Part shown: one piece after another, positions 45,173-53,144 of the stretch
Layout of the letters: each line of letters starts with the position of its first letter
Numbering within the stretch: the stretch's first letter is position 1
Source of the DNA: JAJAZB01 sp964244295
Lineage (GTDB): Bacteria; Bacteroidota; Bacteroidia; Cytophagales; Spirosomataceae
Reading direction: 5' to 3'
DNA: 64,000 nt
Assembly (NCBI GenBank): GCA_964244295.1
Contig: CAXTIG010000024.1
Span: 1 to 64,000, forward strand
Program-made: the position numbers and the translations under genes
Notes under the pieces: model-generated
Databases searched by the model: none
Told to the model about the DNA's origin: nothing
What the model saw: the letters and a program-made list of their open reading frames with translations, nothing else

Positions 45173-46117
45173 TTAAAAATTGATTTTCTCATCCACCACG
45201 TACTCCGGGCGGCGTTTTACTTCGTCGAACAAACTGCCGATGTACTCGCCCATCACGCCGATGGTGAGCAGTTGCACGCCCCCAAAAAACACGACCGACA
45301 CCACCGACGAAGCCCAGCCCGGCACCACCCGATCGGGCCGGAAGGCCACCAGCCACAGCACCCAAACGGCCAGCACCAGGCCCACCAGCAGGCTGAGCAA
45401 TCCCATGCCGAGCGCCACCTGAAGGGGTTTTTTGCTAAAATACAGCAGACTCGTGCGGGCAAATTTGATCATCTTCGAGAGCGGATATTTCGTCTCGCCC
45501 GCGAAGCGCTCCTCCCGCACGTAGTAAATCGGCACCTGCTTGAAGCCCAGCCAGCTAATCAAACCCCGGATGTATTTGTTGCGCTCGGTCAGGCGGTTGA
45601 ACTCGTCGATCACCTTGCGGTCGATGAGGCGAAAATCGCCCGTGTCGAGGGGCAGGGGCACTTCCGAGAGGGAATTGATGGTGCGGTAAAACAGCCGGGC
45701 CGTCAGGCGTTTGAAGAGCGACTCGCCCTTGCGGTGCCGCCGCACGGCGTACACCACGTTGGCCCCTTCGCTCAGGTGCAACCCAACCATTTCCGGAAAC
45801 AACTCCGGCGGATCCTGCAAGTCGCCGTCGATGATGATGGCGATGTCACCCCGGCAGTGCTGAACCCCCGCCGTGACGGCGGGCTGGTGGCCGAAGTTGC
45901 GCGAGAACGACAGCACACGGACGGACGAATCGGCGGCGGCAATTTTTTTAAGAATCCGGAGGGTTTCGTCCCGGCTGCCGTCGTTGATGAAGAGCAATTC
46001 GTAGCGCCCGAAGTGCCCGCGCATCACGGCGTCTAGGCGCTGGTAGGTGGTTTCGATGACCAGTTCCTCGTTGAAACAGGGCACGATCACGGAAACGAAC
46101 AGGTCGGTTGGACTCAA
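45173..46117 (-). CDS. GtrB/dolichol-phosphate-mannose-synthase-like glycosyltransferase
   Basis: A 314-residue family 2 glycosyltransferase with VIVPCFNEELVIE, NDGSRDETL, IDGDLQDPPELF (DXD) and two C-terminal membrane helices. The family loads a sugar on polyprenyl phosphate at the inner membrane. It overlaps the DUF6056 gene by 4 bases and sits beside two GT-C-like proteins that could use the lipid-linked sugar. Confidence 0.85.
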   Translation of the reverse strand: MSPTDLFVSVIVPCFNEELVIETTYQRLDAVMRGHFGRYELLFINDGSRDETLRILKKIAAADSSVRVLSFSRNFGHQPAVTAGVQHCRGDIAIIIDGDLQDPPELFPEMVGLHLSEGANVVYAVRRHRKGESLFKRLTARLFYRTINSLSEVPLPLDTGDFRLIDRKVIDEFNRLTERNKYIRGLISWLGFKQVPIYYVREERFAGETKYPLSKMIKFARTSLLYFSKKPLQVALGMGLLSLLVGLVLAVWVLWLVAFRPDRVVPGWASSVVSVVFFGGVQLLTIGVMGEYIGSLFDEVKRRPEYVVDEKINF

Positions 46118-47532
46118 GGTCGGGGGCGAGAATTTTCAGTCAAAACTACGGTCTTTTTGCCAAAGTATTCCGCCGCGCAGGTGTTCCAGAGGAAGGTCGG
46201 GTCGGTTTTCACGTCTTCTACAAACAGCGATTGCGGCACATTTTGCAGCGGAGCCACCCGCGCCGTATCGCCCCGGCTGGCCCGAATTTGTGCGTAGCGG
46301 GCGGTCATTTCCCAATCGAACCGCCGGGCCGTGCCCCGAAATAAATCGCGGTACATCGTGCGGATGGCCGGGCTGAACCCCAGCACGTACCCGGCCAGAA
46401 TCAGCCCCGAAACGGAGCCAACCAGCCGCAAACGCGGGGAATCCTGACCGGGTTTCGGCTCGTCGCGCTGGGCGATCAGGTACAAAAAGCCGAGCAGGAA
46501 GAAAAAGACGGTGAGGTTCAGAATCCGGGGCGGCGGGGCCAGGTGCGTGCCCACGCCGTAAAACTGCGGCAGGTACAGCAACGCCACCGCTCCGAGCCAG
46601 ACCGGCAGCAGCACCCACCAGGGCACCCGAAACCCCGCCGCCAGCCGAACGCCGGGATTGGCCCGCAGAAACGACCCGAACCAAATTCCCACGACAAGCA
46701 GCGAGGCGAAGGCGAGGAAGCTGGAATGGAGCGCAATCGTGGCCCGCGCCGCCGCGCCCAGGGCCGCCGGAAGATTGCCGCCCTGGGGATTACTGCCGAG
46801 CCGGGCGGCGTTGCCGGGGGCGGCGAGCATCAGCGCCGCCGAAGCCAGCGCCACGCCAAGCAGCAGGGCCAGCCACCCGTCGAATTTTCTCCGAAAAAGT
46901 AAGGCGTACCCCAACCCTGCCCCCAGCACGAGCAGCGTGAAAATCATCATCATTTCGTTGGAACCCACCACGGCAAACACCAGAAATGCCGCCCACAGCG
47001 CCACCCAGGGCCGCCGCCGTCGGTAGCGCTCCTGCCGCAGCCGGGCGAGCCAAGTAATCAGGTACAAAAACAAAATGGCGGGCAGCAGGTACACGTACAC
47101 GGCGGTCGACCAAAAAAATGCCTCGGCCACGCTGCTCACCCGGCACACGTACACGGCCATGAACCCCGCTGCCAGCGCCGCCCGCTGCCGCCCCGTCGCC
47201 CCCGGCAACGCTTCGCTGAACAGGCTGAACAGGGCGTGAAACAGCAGCGCCACCAGCACGAAGGGCATCACGTTGAAATACCCCAGCCACCCGGCCCACA
47301 GCGGCGTGGCGTGAAACAGAAACGTGGCGAAGTACCGGCCCGTCCAGCCGATGTAGTAGGCGTGCTGCCCGTGCCAGAAGCCGTGGTCGCGGGTCATGAA
47401 GGCAAAGCAATAGTCGTCGGCGGGCGAGGGGTGGTTGTACCGCGCCAGCACCAGCAACGGCCCAACGCTGAGGGCGAACGAGAGCCAGAGGAGGAGTTCG
47501 GGGAGGGAAATTTTGCGGAGAAACTCGGGCAT
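46114..47532 (-). CDS. DUF6056-like polytopic membrane protein
   Basis: A 472-residue protein with about ten hydrophobic segments and NHPSPADDYCFAFM in the first loop, matching the DUF6056 family. The loop Asp pair again suggests a GT-C-like glycosyltransferase. It is first in the operon with the GtrB-like gene. Confidence 0.7.
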   Translation of the reverse strand: MPEFLRKISLPELLLWLSFALSVGPLLVLARYNHPSPADDYCFAFMTRDHGFWHGQHAYYIGWTGRYFATFLFHATPLWAGWLGYFNVMPFVLVALLFHALFSLFSEALPGATGRQRAALAAGFMAVYVCRVSSVAEAFFWSTAVYVYLLPAILFLYLITWLARLRQERYRRRRPWVALWAAFLVFAVVGSNEMMMIFTLLVLGAGLGYALLFRRKFDGWLALLLGVALASAALMLAAPGNAARLGSNPQGGNLPAALGAAARATIALHSSFLAFASLLVVGIWFGSFLRANPGVRLAAGFRVPWWVLLPVWLGAVALLYLPQFYGVGTHLAPPPRILNLTVFFFLLGFLYLIAQRDEPKPGQDSPRLRLVGSVSGLILAGYVLGFSPAIRTMYRDLFRGTARRFDWEMTARYAQIRASRGDTARVAPLQNVPQSLFVEDVKTDPTFLWNTCAAEYFGKKTVVLTENSRPRP

Positions 47533-47561
47533 TGGTGGGATGGGAAGTAGGGAGCAAAGGC

Positions 47562-47648
47562 AAAAAAATTCCCCCTTTAAAGGGGGTTAGGGAGATGTCT
47601 TCGCCCGGCCAAACACCCCCCTAATTCCCTTCAGAGGGGGAATTTTTT
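47562..47648. repeat. palindrome overlapping the EamA gene's 3' end
   Basis: AAAAAAATTCCCCCTTTAAAGGGGGTTAGGG pairs imperfectly with CCCTAATTCCC and AGGGGGAATTTTTT. The right arm is read as the last residues of the transporter (QKIPPLKGIRG), and the stop at 47587 lies in the left part. Confidence 0.75.
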
Positions 47649-48576
47649 GCCGGTTCAACCACGGATACCCCAACACCGCCGCCAGAATCAAGGCCGCGCC
47701 GAAGTAAAATCCGGTGGTCATGCGTTCGCTTTCACCGAAAATTAAAAACGCCAGTCCGATGCCGTACACGGGTTCGAGGTTAAACGACAGGTTGAGCGTG
47801 AATGCCGAAAATACCCGCAGCAAGCGCACCATCGCCGAGTAGGCGTACACCGTGCAAATCAGGGCCAGCCCCGCCAACCAGAGCCAGTCGAGGCCGCGAG
47901 GCCAGAAAGGAGCCACCTGCTCAGGCGCGAAAAAAGTAGGATAAATCAACAGCGCCAGCACCGCCGTGCCATTAGCCCCGATCATCTCCCAGAACGTCAG
48001 CGTGCGGGCGTCGTAGTGGGGCGAGAGGCGGGCGTTGAATACCGAGAACAAGGCCGCTAACCCCGCCGCCGTCACGGCCACGGCCAACCCCAGCCCCCGG
48101 TCAAATTCAAAGACGAAAATTACGTACAATCCCACCAGCACCACCAGGCCCATCAGAACCTCCAGCCCACGCAGACGGCGGCGGTTGACGAGCGGGTCGA
48201 TGAACGCCGTCCAGAGCGAGCCGGTCGAGATACCCGCCAGACACACCGAGGCATTGGCCAGCCGCGCCGCGCCGAAAAACAAGAGCCAATGCACCGCCAG
48301 CAACGCGCCGAGGGCGAGGAGTGGGCGAATTTTTTTGAATGGAGAATGGAAAATGGAGAATGGAGAATGACTATCATCTGTCTTTTTATTCTCCATTCTC
48401 CATTTTCCATTCTCCATTTTCATCAGCATTCCCAACCCCACCGCCGCCAGCGCCGTGCGCCAGAAAATGAGCGAGAGCGGCGAAATATCCCGCAGCAACA
48501 AGCCCAGAATGGCCGTGAAACTCAGGATCGCCACGATGAAGTGCAGTTCGAGAAAATGGCGCAGGGTAGGCTTCAT
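47587..48576 (-). CDS. EamA/DMT-family transporter with inserted palindrome
   Basis: A 329-residue inner-membrane transporter with two EamA domains and about ten helices. In the first cytoplasmic loop (about residues 53-81) the ORF contains MENGKWRMENKK and HSPFSIFHSPFKK, which come directly from a perfect 31-bp palindrome in the DNA (48338-48418). The membrane pattern resumes with LALGALLAVHWLLFF. The C-terminus also comes from a palindrome. The frame stays open throughout, so the protein is probably functional; substrate unknown. Confidence 0.85.
   Translation of the reverse strand: MKPTLRHFLELHFIVAILSFTAILGLLLRDISPLSLIFWRTALAAVGLGMLMKMENGKWRMENKKTDDSHSPFSIFHSPFKKIRPLLALGALLAVHWLLFFGAARLANASVCLAGISTGSLWTAFIDPLVNRRRLRGLEVLMGLVVLVGLYVIFVFEFDRGLGLAVAVTAAGLAALFSVFNARLSPHYDARTLTFWEMIGANGTAVLALLIYPTFFAPEQVAPFWPRGLDWLWLAGLALICTVYAYSAMVRLLRVFSAFTLNLSFNLEPVYGIGLAFLIFGESERMTTGFYFGAALILAAVLGYPWLNRQKIPPLKGIRGVFGRAKTSP
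48338..48418. repeat. perfect 31-bp palindrome inside the EamA gene
   Basis: Arms 48338-48368 and 48388-48418 are exact reverse complements with a 19-base loop. The words are GGAGAATGGAAAAT and variants, also found at 62911-63002. It is translated in frame in the transporter. Confidence 0.95.
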
Positions 48577-48586
48577 GGGAGAGCAG

Positions 48587-48659
48587 AGAGTAGAGAGCAG
48601 AGAGGATAGAGAAAGAAGATAAGCAGTTGCCTTTCTCTATCCTCTCTGCTCTCTACTCT
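48587..48659. repeat. perfect 29-bp word-type palindrome
   Basis: Arms 48587-48615 and 48631-48659 are exact reverse complements of AGAGTAGAGAGC-type words. It fills the gap between lptF/G (stop at 48665) and the EamA start (48576). Confidence 0.9.
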
Positions 48660-48664
48660 CTACT

Positions 48665-49741
48665 CTACCTCGGTATCGTTCGGTACAGCACCAACCCGAT
48701 GAACGTGAAGGTGAGGTTAGGCAGCCAAACGGCCAGCAGGGGGTTGATGTCGCCTTTGGCGGCGATGCCGCTGCTGAGCAGGTAAAACAAAATGTACGCA
48801 AAGGCCAGCCCGAAGCCGAGGGCGATTTGCAAGCCCACCCCACCCCGCGCCTTGCGGGCCGACACAATCACACCGATGGCGGTGAGGATGAGTACCGAAA
48901 AGGGATTGGCAAATCGGGTGTATTTTTCGATGAGGTAGGTTTCGATGCCATCGGAGCCGCGCAGGCGCAGTTGGGCAATGTAGGCGTTGAGTTCGGGGAG
49001 CGTGAAGGTTTCCCAGCGGCGGTACTGACTTTCAAAATCACTGGGGCGGAGGTTGAGCGTGGTGTCGAGTTGGAGGCCTTTCGTCAGGGTTTCGTCCGCG
49101 CCGTTGATCGTGCGGATGGTGTAATCGTACACGGTCCACTTGCCCTTTTTGGCGTTCCACTCGATGCGGTTCGAGGAAAGTTTTTCTTTCAGTTCGTTGC
49201 CCTCCATTCGTTCGAGCGTGAAGCGGTCGCCGGTGTTGGTGGTGTTGCTGTAGCTTTCGAGGTAGGCGTACACGTTGGGGGCGATTTTCAGGTGTACGTC
49301 GCGACCGCTGAAGTAAAACTCGCCCTCCACGTATTTTTTCTCGAAAGCAATCCGGGTTTTGTTGGCCCGTGGAATCACGTAGCTCACCATCCCGAAGGTA
49401 AAGCCGCTGATGAGCGCCGCCCCCATAAAGTACGGCAGCATGAAACGCTGAAAACTCACGCCCGTGCTCAGAATGGCGATGATTTCGGTGCGGGCGGCCA
49501 GGTTGGCCGTCATGAACACCGCCGAAATAAACACCATCAGCGGGCTGATCGTGTTGGCCCAGTACGGAATCAGGTTGAGGTAATAATCAAAAACAACCTC
49601 GCTGGTCGAGGGGTGGCGCTTTACGAAGTTGTCCAGCTTTTCGGTGTAATCCACCACGCAGATGATCAGCGTAATCATCGCAATTACGAAGACCCAGGTG
49701 ACCAGAAAACGCTTGAGAATGTAGGCGTCGAGGAGTTTCAA
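48665..49741 (-). CDS. LptF/LptG family permease
   Basis: A 358-residue inner-membrane protein of the LPS export ABC transporter. Four or more membrane helices are seen: two at the N-terminus (YILKRFLVTWVFVIAMITLIICVV and the second at about 55-80), then a periplasmic domain from about 120, and two at the C-terminus (VLILTAIGVIVSA and LGFGLAFAYILFYLLSSG). LptF versus LptG cannot be told. No ATPase gene lies next to it. Confidence 0.85.
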   Translation of the reverse strand: MKLLDAYILKRFLVTWVFVIAMITLIICVVDYTEKLDNFVKRHPSTSEVVFDYYLNLIPYWANTISPLMVFISAVFMTANLAARTEIIAILSTGVSFQRFMLPYFMGAALISGFTFGMVSYVIPRANKTRIAFEKKYVEGEFYFSGRDVHLKIAPNVYAYLESYSNTTNTGDRFTLERMEGNELKEKLSSNRIEWNAKKGKWTVYDYTIRTINGADETLTKGLQLDTTLNLRPSDFESQYRRWETFTLPELNAYIAQLRLRGSDGIETYLIEKYTRFANPFSVLILTAIGVIVSARKARGGVGLQIALGFGLAFAYILFYLLSSGIAAKGDINPLLAVWLPNLTFTFIGLVLYRTIPR

Positions 49742-49747
49742 AGACAG

Positions 49748-49844
49748 GAATGAGTGAATGAGTGAATGAGTGAATGAGTGAATGAAAATACCCTAAAACG
49801 CCCCTGGCTATTCTTTCATTCACTCATTCTCTCATTCATTCATT
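49748..49844. repeat. GAATGAGT word repeat palindrome
   Basis: GAATGAGTGAATGAGTGAATG copies at 49749 are faced by CATTCACTCATTCTCTCATTC ending near 49844. The right side includes the last codons and stop of the MntR-like gene (AATGAATGA). It occupies the whole gap between that gene and lptF/G. Confidence 0.8.
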
Positions 49845-50498
49845 GGTTTTGACTAAAAGATTCCGCGCTACGGCTTGGCTGACAAACTGCGGCGGACCGG
49901 CGTTGACACAGACCTGTACCGAGCCGTCGAAGGCGTTCACGTCGGTGACGGCCACCTGGCAACCGAGCGTCAGGCCGGTTTTGTCTAAAAATTGTAAAAA
50001 CGTCGGGGAGTGTTCCGACACGCCCGTGAGCACCACCGCCCCACCCGGTTCTACTTCGTTGAGGCGGCGGTAGTCGGCCTGTGGCATCCGGCCCGTGGGG
50101 TCGGGAATGGGGTCGCCGTGGGGGTCGGCGCTGGGGTGGCCCAGGAAGGCGTCAAGTTTTTCGATCAGTTTTTCCGAGTCGATGTGCTCCAATTCTTCGG
50201 CCAGTGGGTGGACTTCGTCCCAGCCAAAGCCCAGTTTTTCCACCAGAAACACCTCCCAGAGCCGGTGCTTGCGAATCACCTGCAAAGCCGCCCGCTCGCC
50301 CGCCAACGTAAGCCGCACTCCCTGGTATTTTTTGTAATGGATCAGATTTTTATCGGCCAGTTTACGCAGCATATCCGTCACCGAGGCCGCGCGGGTCTGG
50401 GTCTGCTCGGCCAGGGCGTTGGTACTCACCTCGTCGTCCTGTTGAGCCGAGAGTTTGTAAATGATTTTGAGGTAGTTCTCTTCGGTAAACGAAGCCAT
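49836..50498 (-). CDS. mntR: DtxR/MntR-family metal-dependent regulator
   Basis: A 220-residue regulator with an N-terminal winged helix (YLKIIYKLSAQQDDEVSTNALAEQ, TRAASVTDMLRKLADKNLIHY), a dimerisation helix region with EVHPLAEELEHI, and a C-terminal FeoA/SH3-like part. It is divergent from mntH and is likely to repress it through the palindrome at 50577-50612. Confidence 0.85.
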   Translation of the reverse strand: MASFTEENYLKIIYKLSAQQDDEVSTNALAEQTQTRAASVTDMLRKLADKNLIHYKKYQGVRLTLAGERAALQVIRKHRLWEVFLVEKLGFGWDEVHPLAEELEHIDSEKLIEKLDAFLGHPSADPHGDPIPDPTGRMPQADYRRLNEVEPGGAVVLTGVSEHSPTFLQFLDKTGLTLGCQVAVTDVNAFDGSVQVCVNAGPPQFVSQAVARNLLVKTNE

Positions 50499-50576
50499 GT
50501 AGCAGCGAATTCTAGTTCGTTGCCCGGTGGAAAAGCAACGGAGCCAATTCGGACAAAAGTAAGTTGAGCGAAGTCG

Positions 50577-50612
50577 AAAGAAAAATTTTAGATTAGGCTA
50601 AAATTTTTCTTT
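50577..50612. promoter_or_regulatory. MntR/DtxR-type operator
   Basis: Perfect 15-bp arms AAAGAAAAATTTTAG (50577-50591) and CTAAAATTTTTCTTT (50598-50612) around ATTAGG. The core TTTTAG-ATTAGG-CTAAAA resembles DtxR-family sites. It sits between divergent mntR and mntH, 60 bases before the mntH start. Confidence 0.7.
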
Positions 50613-50672
50613 GTTGAATCAAAAACCTTCCGTAACCTTGTGAAGTTGAATAAACTGAGAACGAGGAGATCC

Positions 50673-51998
50673 ATGCAAGACGTATCCGAACCGAAATCAA
50701 AACCGGTTTTCCAATCCCTTCCCGAAGTTTTTGCCTCGGTGCCCGTGCCCGAAAACGGCAGTTTCTGGCGCAAACTCCGCGCCTTTGCCGGGCCGGGGCT
50801 GCTCGTGGCCGTGGGCTACATGGATCCCGGCAACTGGGCCACCGACATCGCCGGGGGTGCCCGCTTTGGGTACGCCTTGCTGGCGGTGGTGTTGCTGTCG
50901 AGTTTGTTTGCCATGCTGCTTCAGCATTTATCACTGCGGTTGGGCATTGCCACCGGGCAGGATTTGGCTCAGGCTTGCCGGGCCAATTACTCCCGCCCCG
51001 TTTCGTTCGGCCTGTGGGTGCTGGCCGAAATCGCCATCGCCGCCACCGACCTGGCCGAAGTGCTCGGTTCAGCGCTGGCGCTCAACCTGCTTTTCGGGCT
51101 TCCGTTGGCCGCCGGGGTCGTGATTACCGTCCTCGACGTGCTATTGATTCTTTACGTCCAAAACCGGGGCTTCCGCCTGCTCGAAAGCATCGTGGCGGGG
51201 CTGATTGGCATCATCCTGCTGTGTTTCGGCTACGAACTGATCGTGTCCCAGCCCGACGTGCGGGCGGTGCTGGGCGGTTTTTTGCCCCGGAAAGAAATCA
51301 TCACCAATCCCACGATGCTTTACCTCGCCATCGGGATTCTGGGGGCAACGGTGATGCCCCACAACCTCTACCTCCACAGCAGCATCGTGCAAACGCGGGC
51401 CTTCCGGCGCACGCCGGAGGGTCGGCGGCAAGCGGTGAAATTCGCCACCATCGACTCCACCGTTTCGTTGTTGCTGGCTTTTTTCATCAACGCGGCCATT
51501 CTCATCGTGGCGGCGGCGGCCTTTCACACCACCGGCAACCAGCACATCGCCGACATCACCGACGCCCACCACCTGCTCGACCCGGTGTTGGGCGTAAAGC
51601 TGGCTGGGTTGGTGTTTGCCGTGGCGCTGCTGGCAGCGGGCCAGAACTCGACCGTGACGGGCACGCTGGCCGGGCAAATCGTGATGGAAGGCTTCCTTAA
51701 CCTGCGCCTGAAACCCTGGCTGCGGAGGCTCATTACGCGGGGCATCGCCGTGGTGCCCGCGCTGGTGGTAACGCTGCTGTACGGCGAAAATGGCGTGGGC
51801 GATTTGCTGGTACTGAGTCAGGTGATTTTGTCGCTCCAACTCAGCTTTGCGGTGGTGCCGCTGGTGAAATTTACCAGCTCAAAACTGAAGATGCGTGCGC
51901 TGGTAAACCCAGGTTGGCTGAACGCCCTGAGTTGGGCGGTGGCGGCAGTCATCATCGCCCTGAACGTGTATCTGCTCTGGCAAACGGTGATGGGCTGA
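50673..51998 (+). CDS. mntH: Nramp-family divalent metal transporter
   Basis: A 441-residue Mn/Fe transporter. Membrane helix 1 contains YMDPGNWATD (DPGN metal-binding motif) and helix 6 contains GATVMPHNLYLHS (the MPH motif), both diagnostic. About 11 hydrophobic segments. The start at 50673 follows GAGGAG; an upstream GTG at 50640 is possible. Proton-coupled uptake is family knowledge. Confidence 0.9.
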   Translation: MQDVSEPKSKPVFQSLPEVFASVPVPENGSFWRKLRAFAGPGLLVAVGYMDPGNWATDIAGGARFGYALLAVVLLSSLFAMLLQHLSLRLGIATGQDLAQACRANYSRPVSFGLWVLAEIAIAATDLAEVLGSALALNLLFGLPLAAGVVITVLDVLLILYVQNRGFRLLESIVAGLIGIILLCFGYELIVSQPDVRAVLGGFLPRKEIITNPTMLYLAIGILGATVMPHNLYLHSSIVQTRAFRRTPEGRRQAVKFATIDSTVSLLLAFFINAAILIVAAAAFHTTGNQHIADITDAHHLLDPVLGVKLAGLVFAVALLAAGQNSTVTGTLAGQIVMEGFLNLRLKPWLRRLITRGIAVVPALVVTLLYGENGVGDLLVLSQVILSLQLSFAVVPLVKFTSSKLKMRALVNPGWLNALSWAVAAVIIALNVYLLWQTVMG

Positions 51999-52014
51999 GG
52001 TGGTGGAATGCGTT

Positions 52015-52066
52015 TTTTGGTTTGTGGTTGAAATGCATTTTAACCGTAAACCACAAACGCAACAAA
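52015..52066. repeat. imperfect word-type palindrome after mntH
   Basis: GGTTTGTGGTT and AACCGTAAACCACAAACGC face each other between mntH and the DUF6582-like gene, as part of the series of word-type palindromes. Confidence 0.55.
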
Positions 52067-52068
52067 CC

Positions 52069-52320
52069 ATGAGCAAGACCATCCAGCCCCGCGACGACAC
52101 GAAACCCGAACGCGGCGAACAGCAGTACGGCGAGGTCGATTTTGCCGACCCAACCAACAAAAAATACCCCATCGACACGCCAGCCCACATCCGGGCAGCC
52201 TGGAGCTACATCAACCAGAGCGACAACGCGGCCAAGTACAAACCCGACGAAGTAGAAATCATCAAGGAACACATCCGCCGCGCTGCCGGGAAGCATGGGA
52301 TTGACATTAGCCGGGATTGA
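52069..52320 (+). CDS. DUF6582-like small protein
   Basis: An 83-residue charged protein: KPERGEQQYGEVDFADPTNKKYPI, then HIRAAWSYINQ and IIKEHIRRAAGKHGI. It resembles DUF6582, often annotated near phage or plasmid genes, but no such context appears here. The start at 52069 follows the palindrome at 52015. Confidence 0.65.
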   Translation: MSKTIQPRDDTKPERGEQQYGEVDFADPTNKKYPIDTPAHIRAAWSYINQSDNAAKYKPDEVEIIKEHIRRAAGKHGIDISRD

Positions 52321-52356
52321 TGCGGCGGAAAACAGGAAAAACATCTATCAAAAACA

Positions 52357-52453
52357 AAAGGCTGTCATCCTGGAAGGACCTTGTCGGACGACCGTTTCCA
52401 TTCAAGGAAAGCTTACGGTCGTCCGACAAGGTCCTTCCAGGATGACAGCCTTT
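52357..52453. repeat. perfect 39-bp palindrome, TGTCATCC-type
   Basis: Arms 52357-52395 and 52415-52453 are exact reverse complements, separated by 19 bases, with a T run at the end. It shares GTCATCCTGGAAGGACCTTG with the element at 24742. It lies between two convergent genes and could be a terminator. Confidence 0.9.
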
Positions 52454-52494
52454 TTTTCGATTTGAAAATAATTCCTTTCAAACCCATACGCCCA

Positions 52495-53028
52495 TCACCC
52501 CCCATTCACCTGATAAATTCCCGCCAGGTTCCGGCCCAGACCGTCGTAATCCAGGCCGTAGCCCACCACAAATTTATCTTCGATTTCAAACCCCACGTAC
52601 CGCAGCCGGAGCGGCACACGGGTGGCGGTGGGTTTGTGGAGCAGCGTGGCGATTTCGAGGCTGCGGGGGCGTAGGGCGGTAAGCTGGCCGAGGAGTTCGG
52701 TCATGGTCAGGCCGGTGTCGACGATGTCTTCCACGATGATGAGGTCACGGTTCTCGATCCCCTCCGTCAGGCCCAGGATGGACCTGACCCGCCCCGTCGA
52801 TCCCATTTTTTCGTAGGAAGCCATCCGCACGAATGTAATTTCGCAGGGCACGTCGAGGCCCTTCATTAGTTCAGCGGCGAAGAGAAAGGCCCCGTTGAGC
52901 ACGGCCACGAGCAGGGGTTGCCGCCCGGCGTAATCCCGGCTGATTTGGGCGGCGAGTTCGCGAATGCGGTTTTCAACAACGGCCTGTTCGAGAAAGGGCC
53001 GGAAGGATTTGTCTTTGACGGTGACCAT
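52495..53028 (-). CDS. hpt: hypoxanthine phosphoribosyltransferase
   Basis: A 177-residue enzyme of purine salvage. The PRPP loop is VEDIVDTGLTM, VAVLNGAFLFAAEL is at the N-terminal side, and the C-terminal VGYGLDYDGLGRNLAGIY is typical. Confidence 0.9.
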   Translation of the reverse strand: MVTVKDKSFRPFLEQAVVENRIRELAAQISRDYAGRQPLLVAVLNGAFLFAAELMKGLDVPCEITFVRMASYEKMGSTGRVRSILGLTEGIENRDLIIVEDIVDTGLTMTELLGQLTALRPRSLEIATLLHKPTATRVPLRLRYVGFEIEDKFVVGYGLDYDGLGRNLAGIYQVNGG

Positions 53029-53144
53029 GTTTTGGGGGAAGAAGCCTAAAAGTAGGCTCTTTTCACGTTTGTAAAAAAAGTACCCCCAATGGAAACGCCC
53101 CAGTCACGACCAGCGTTCTGCCATCGCCGTAGGTTTTCTCAACT

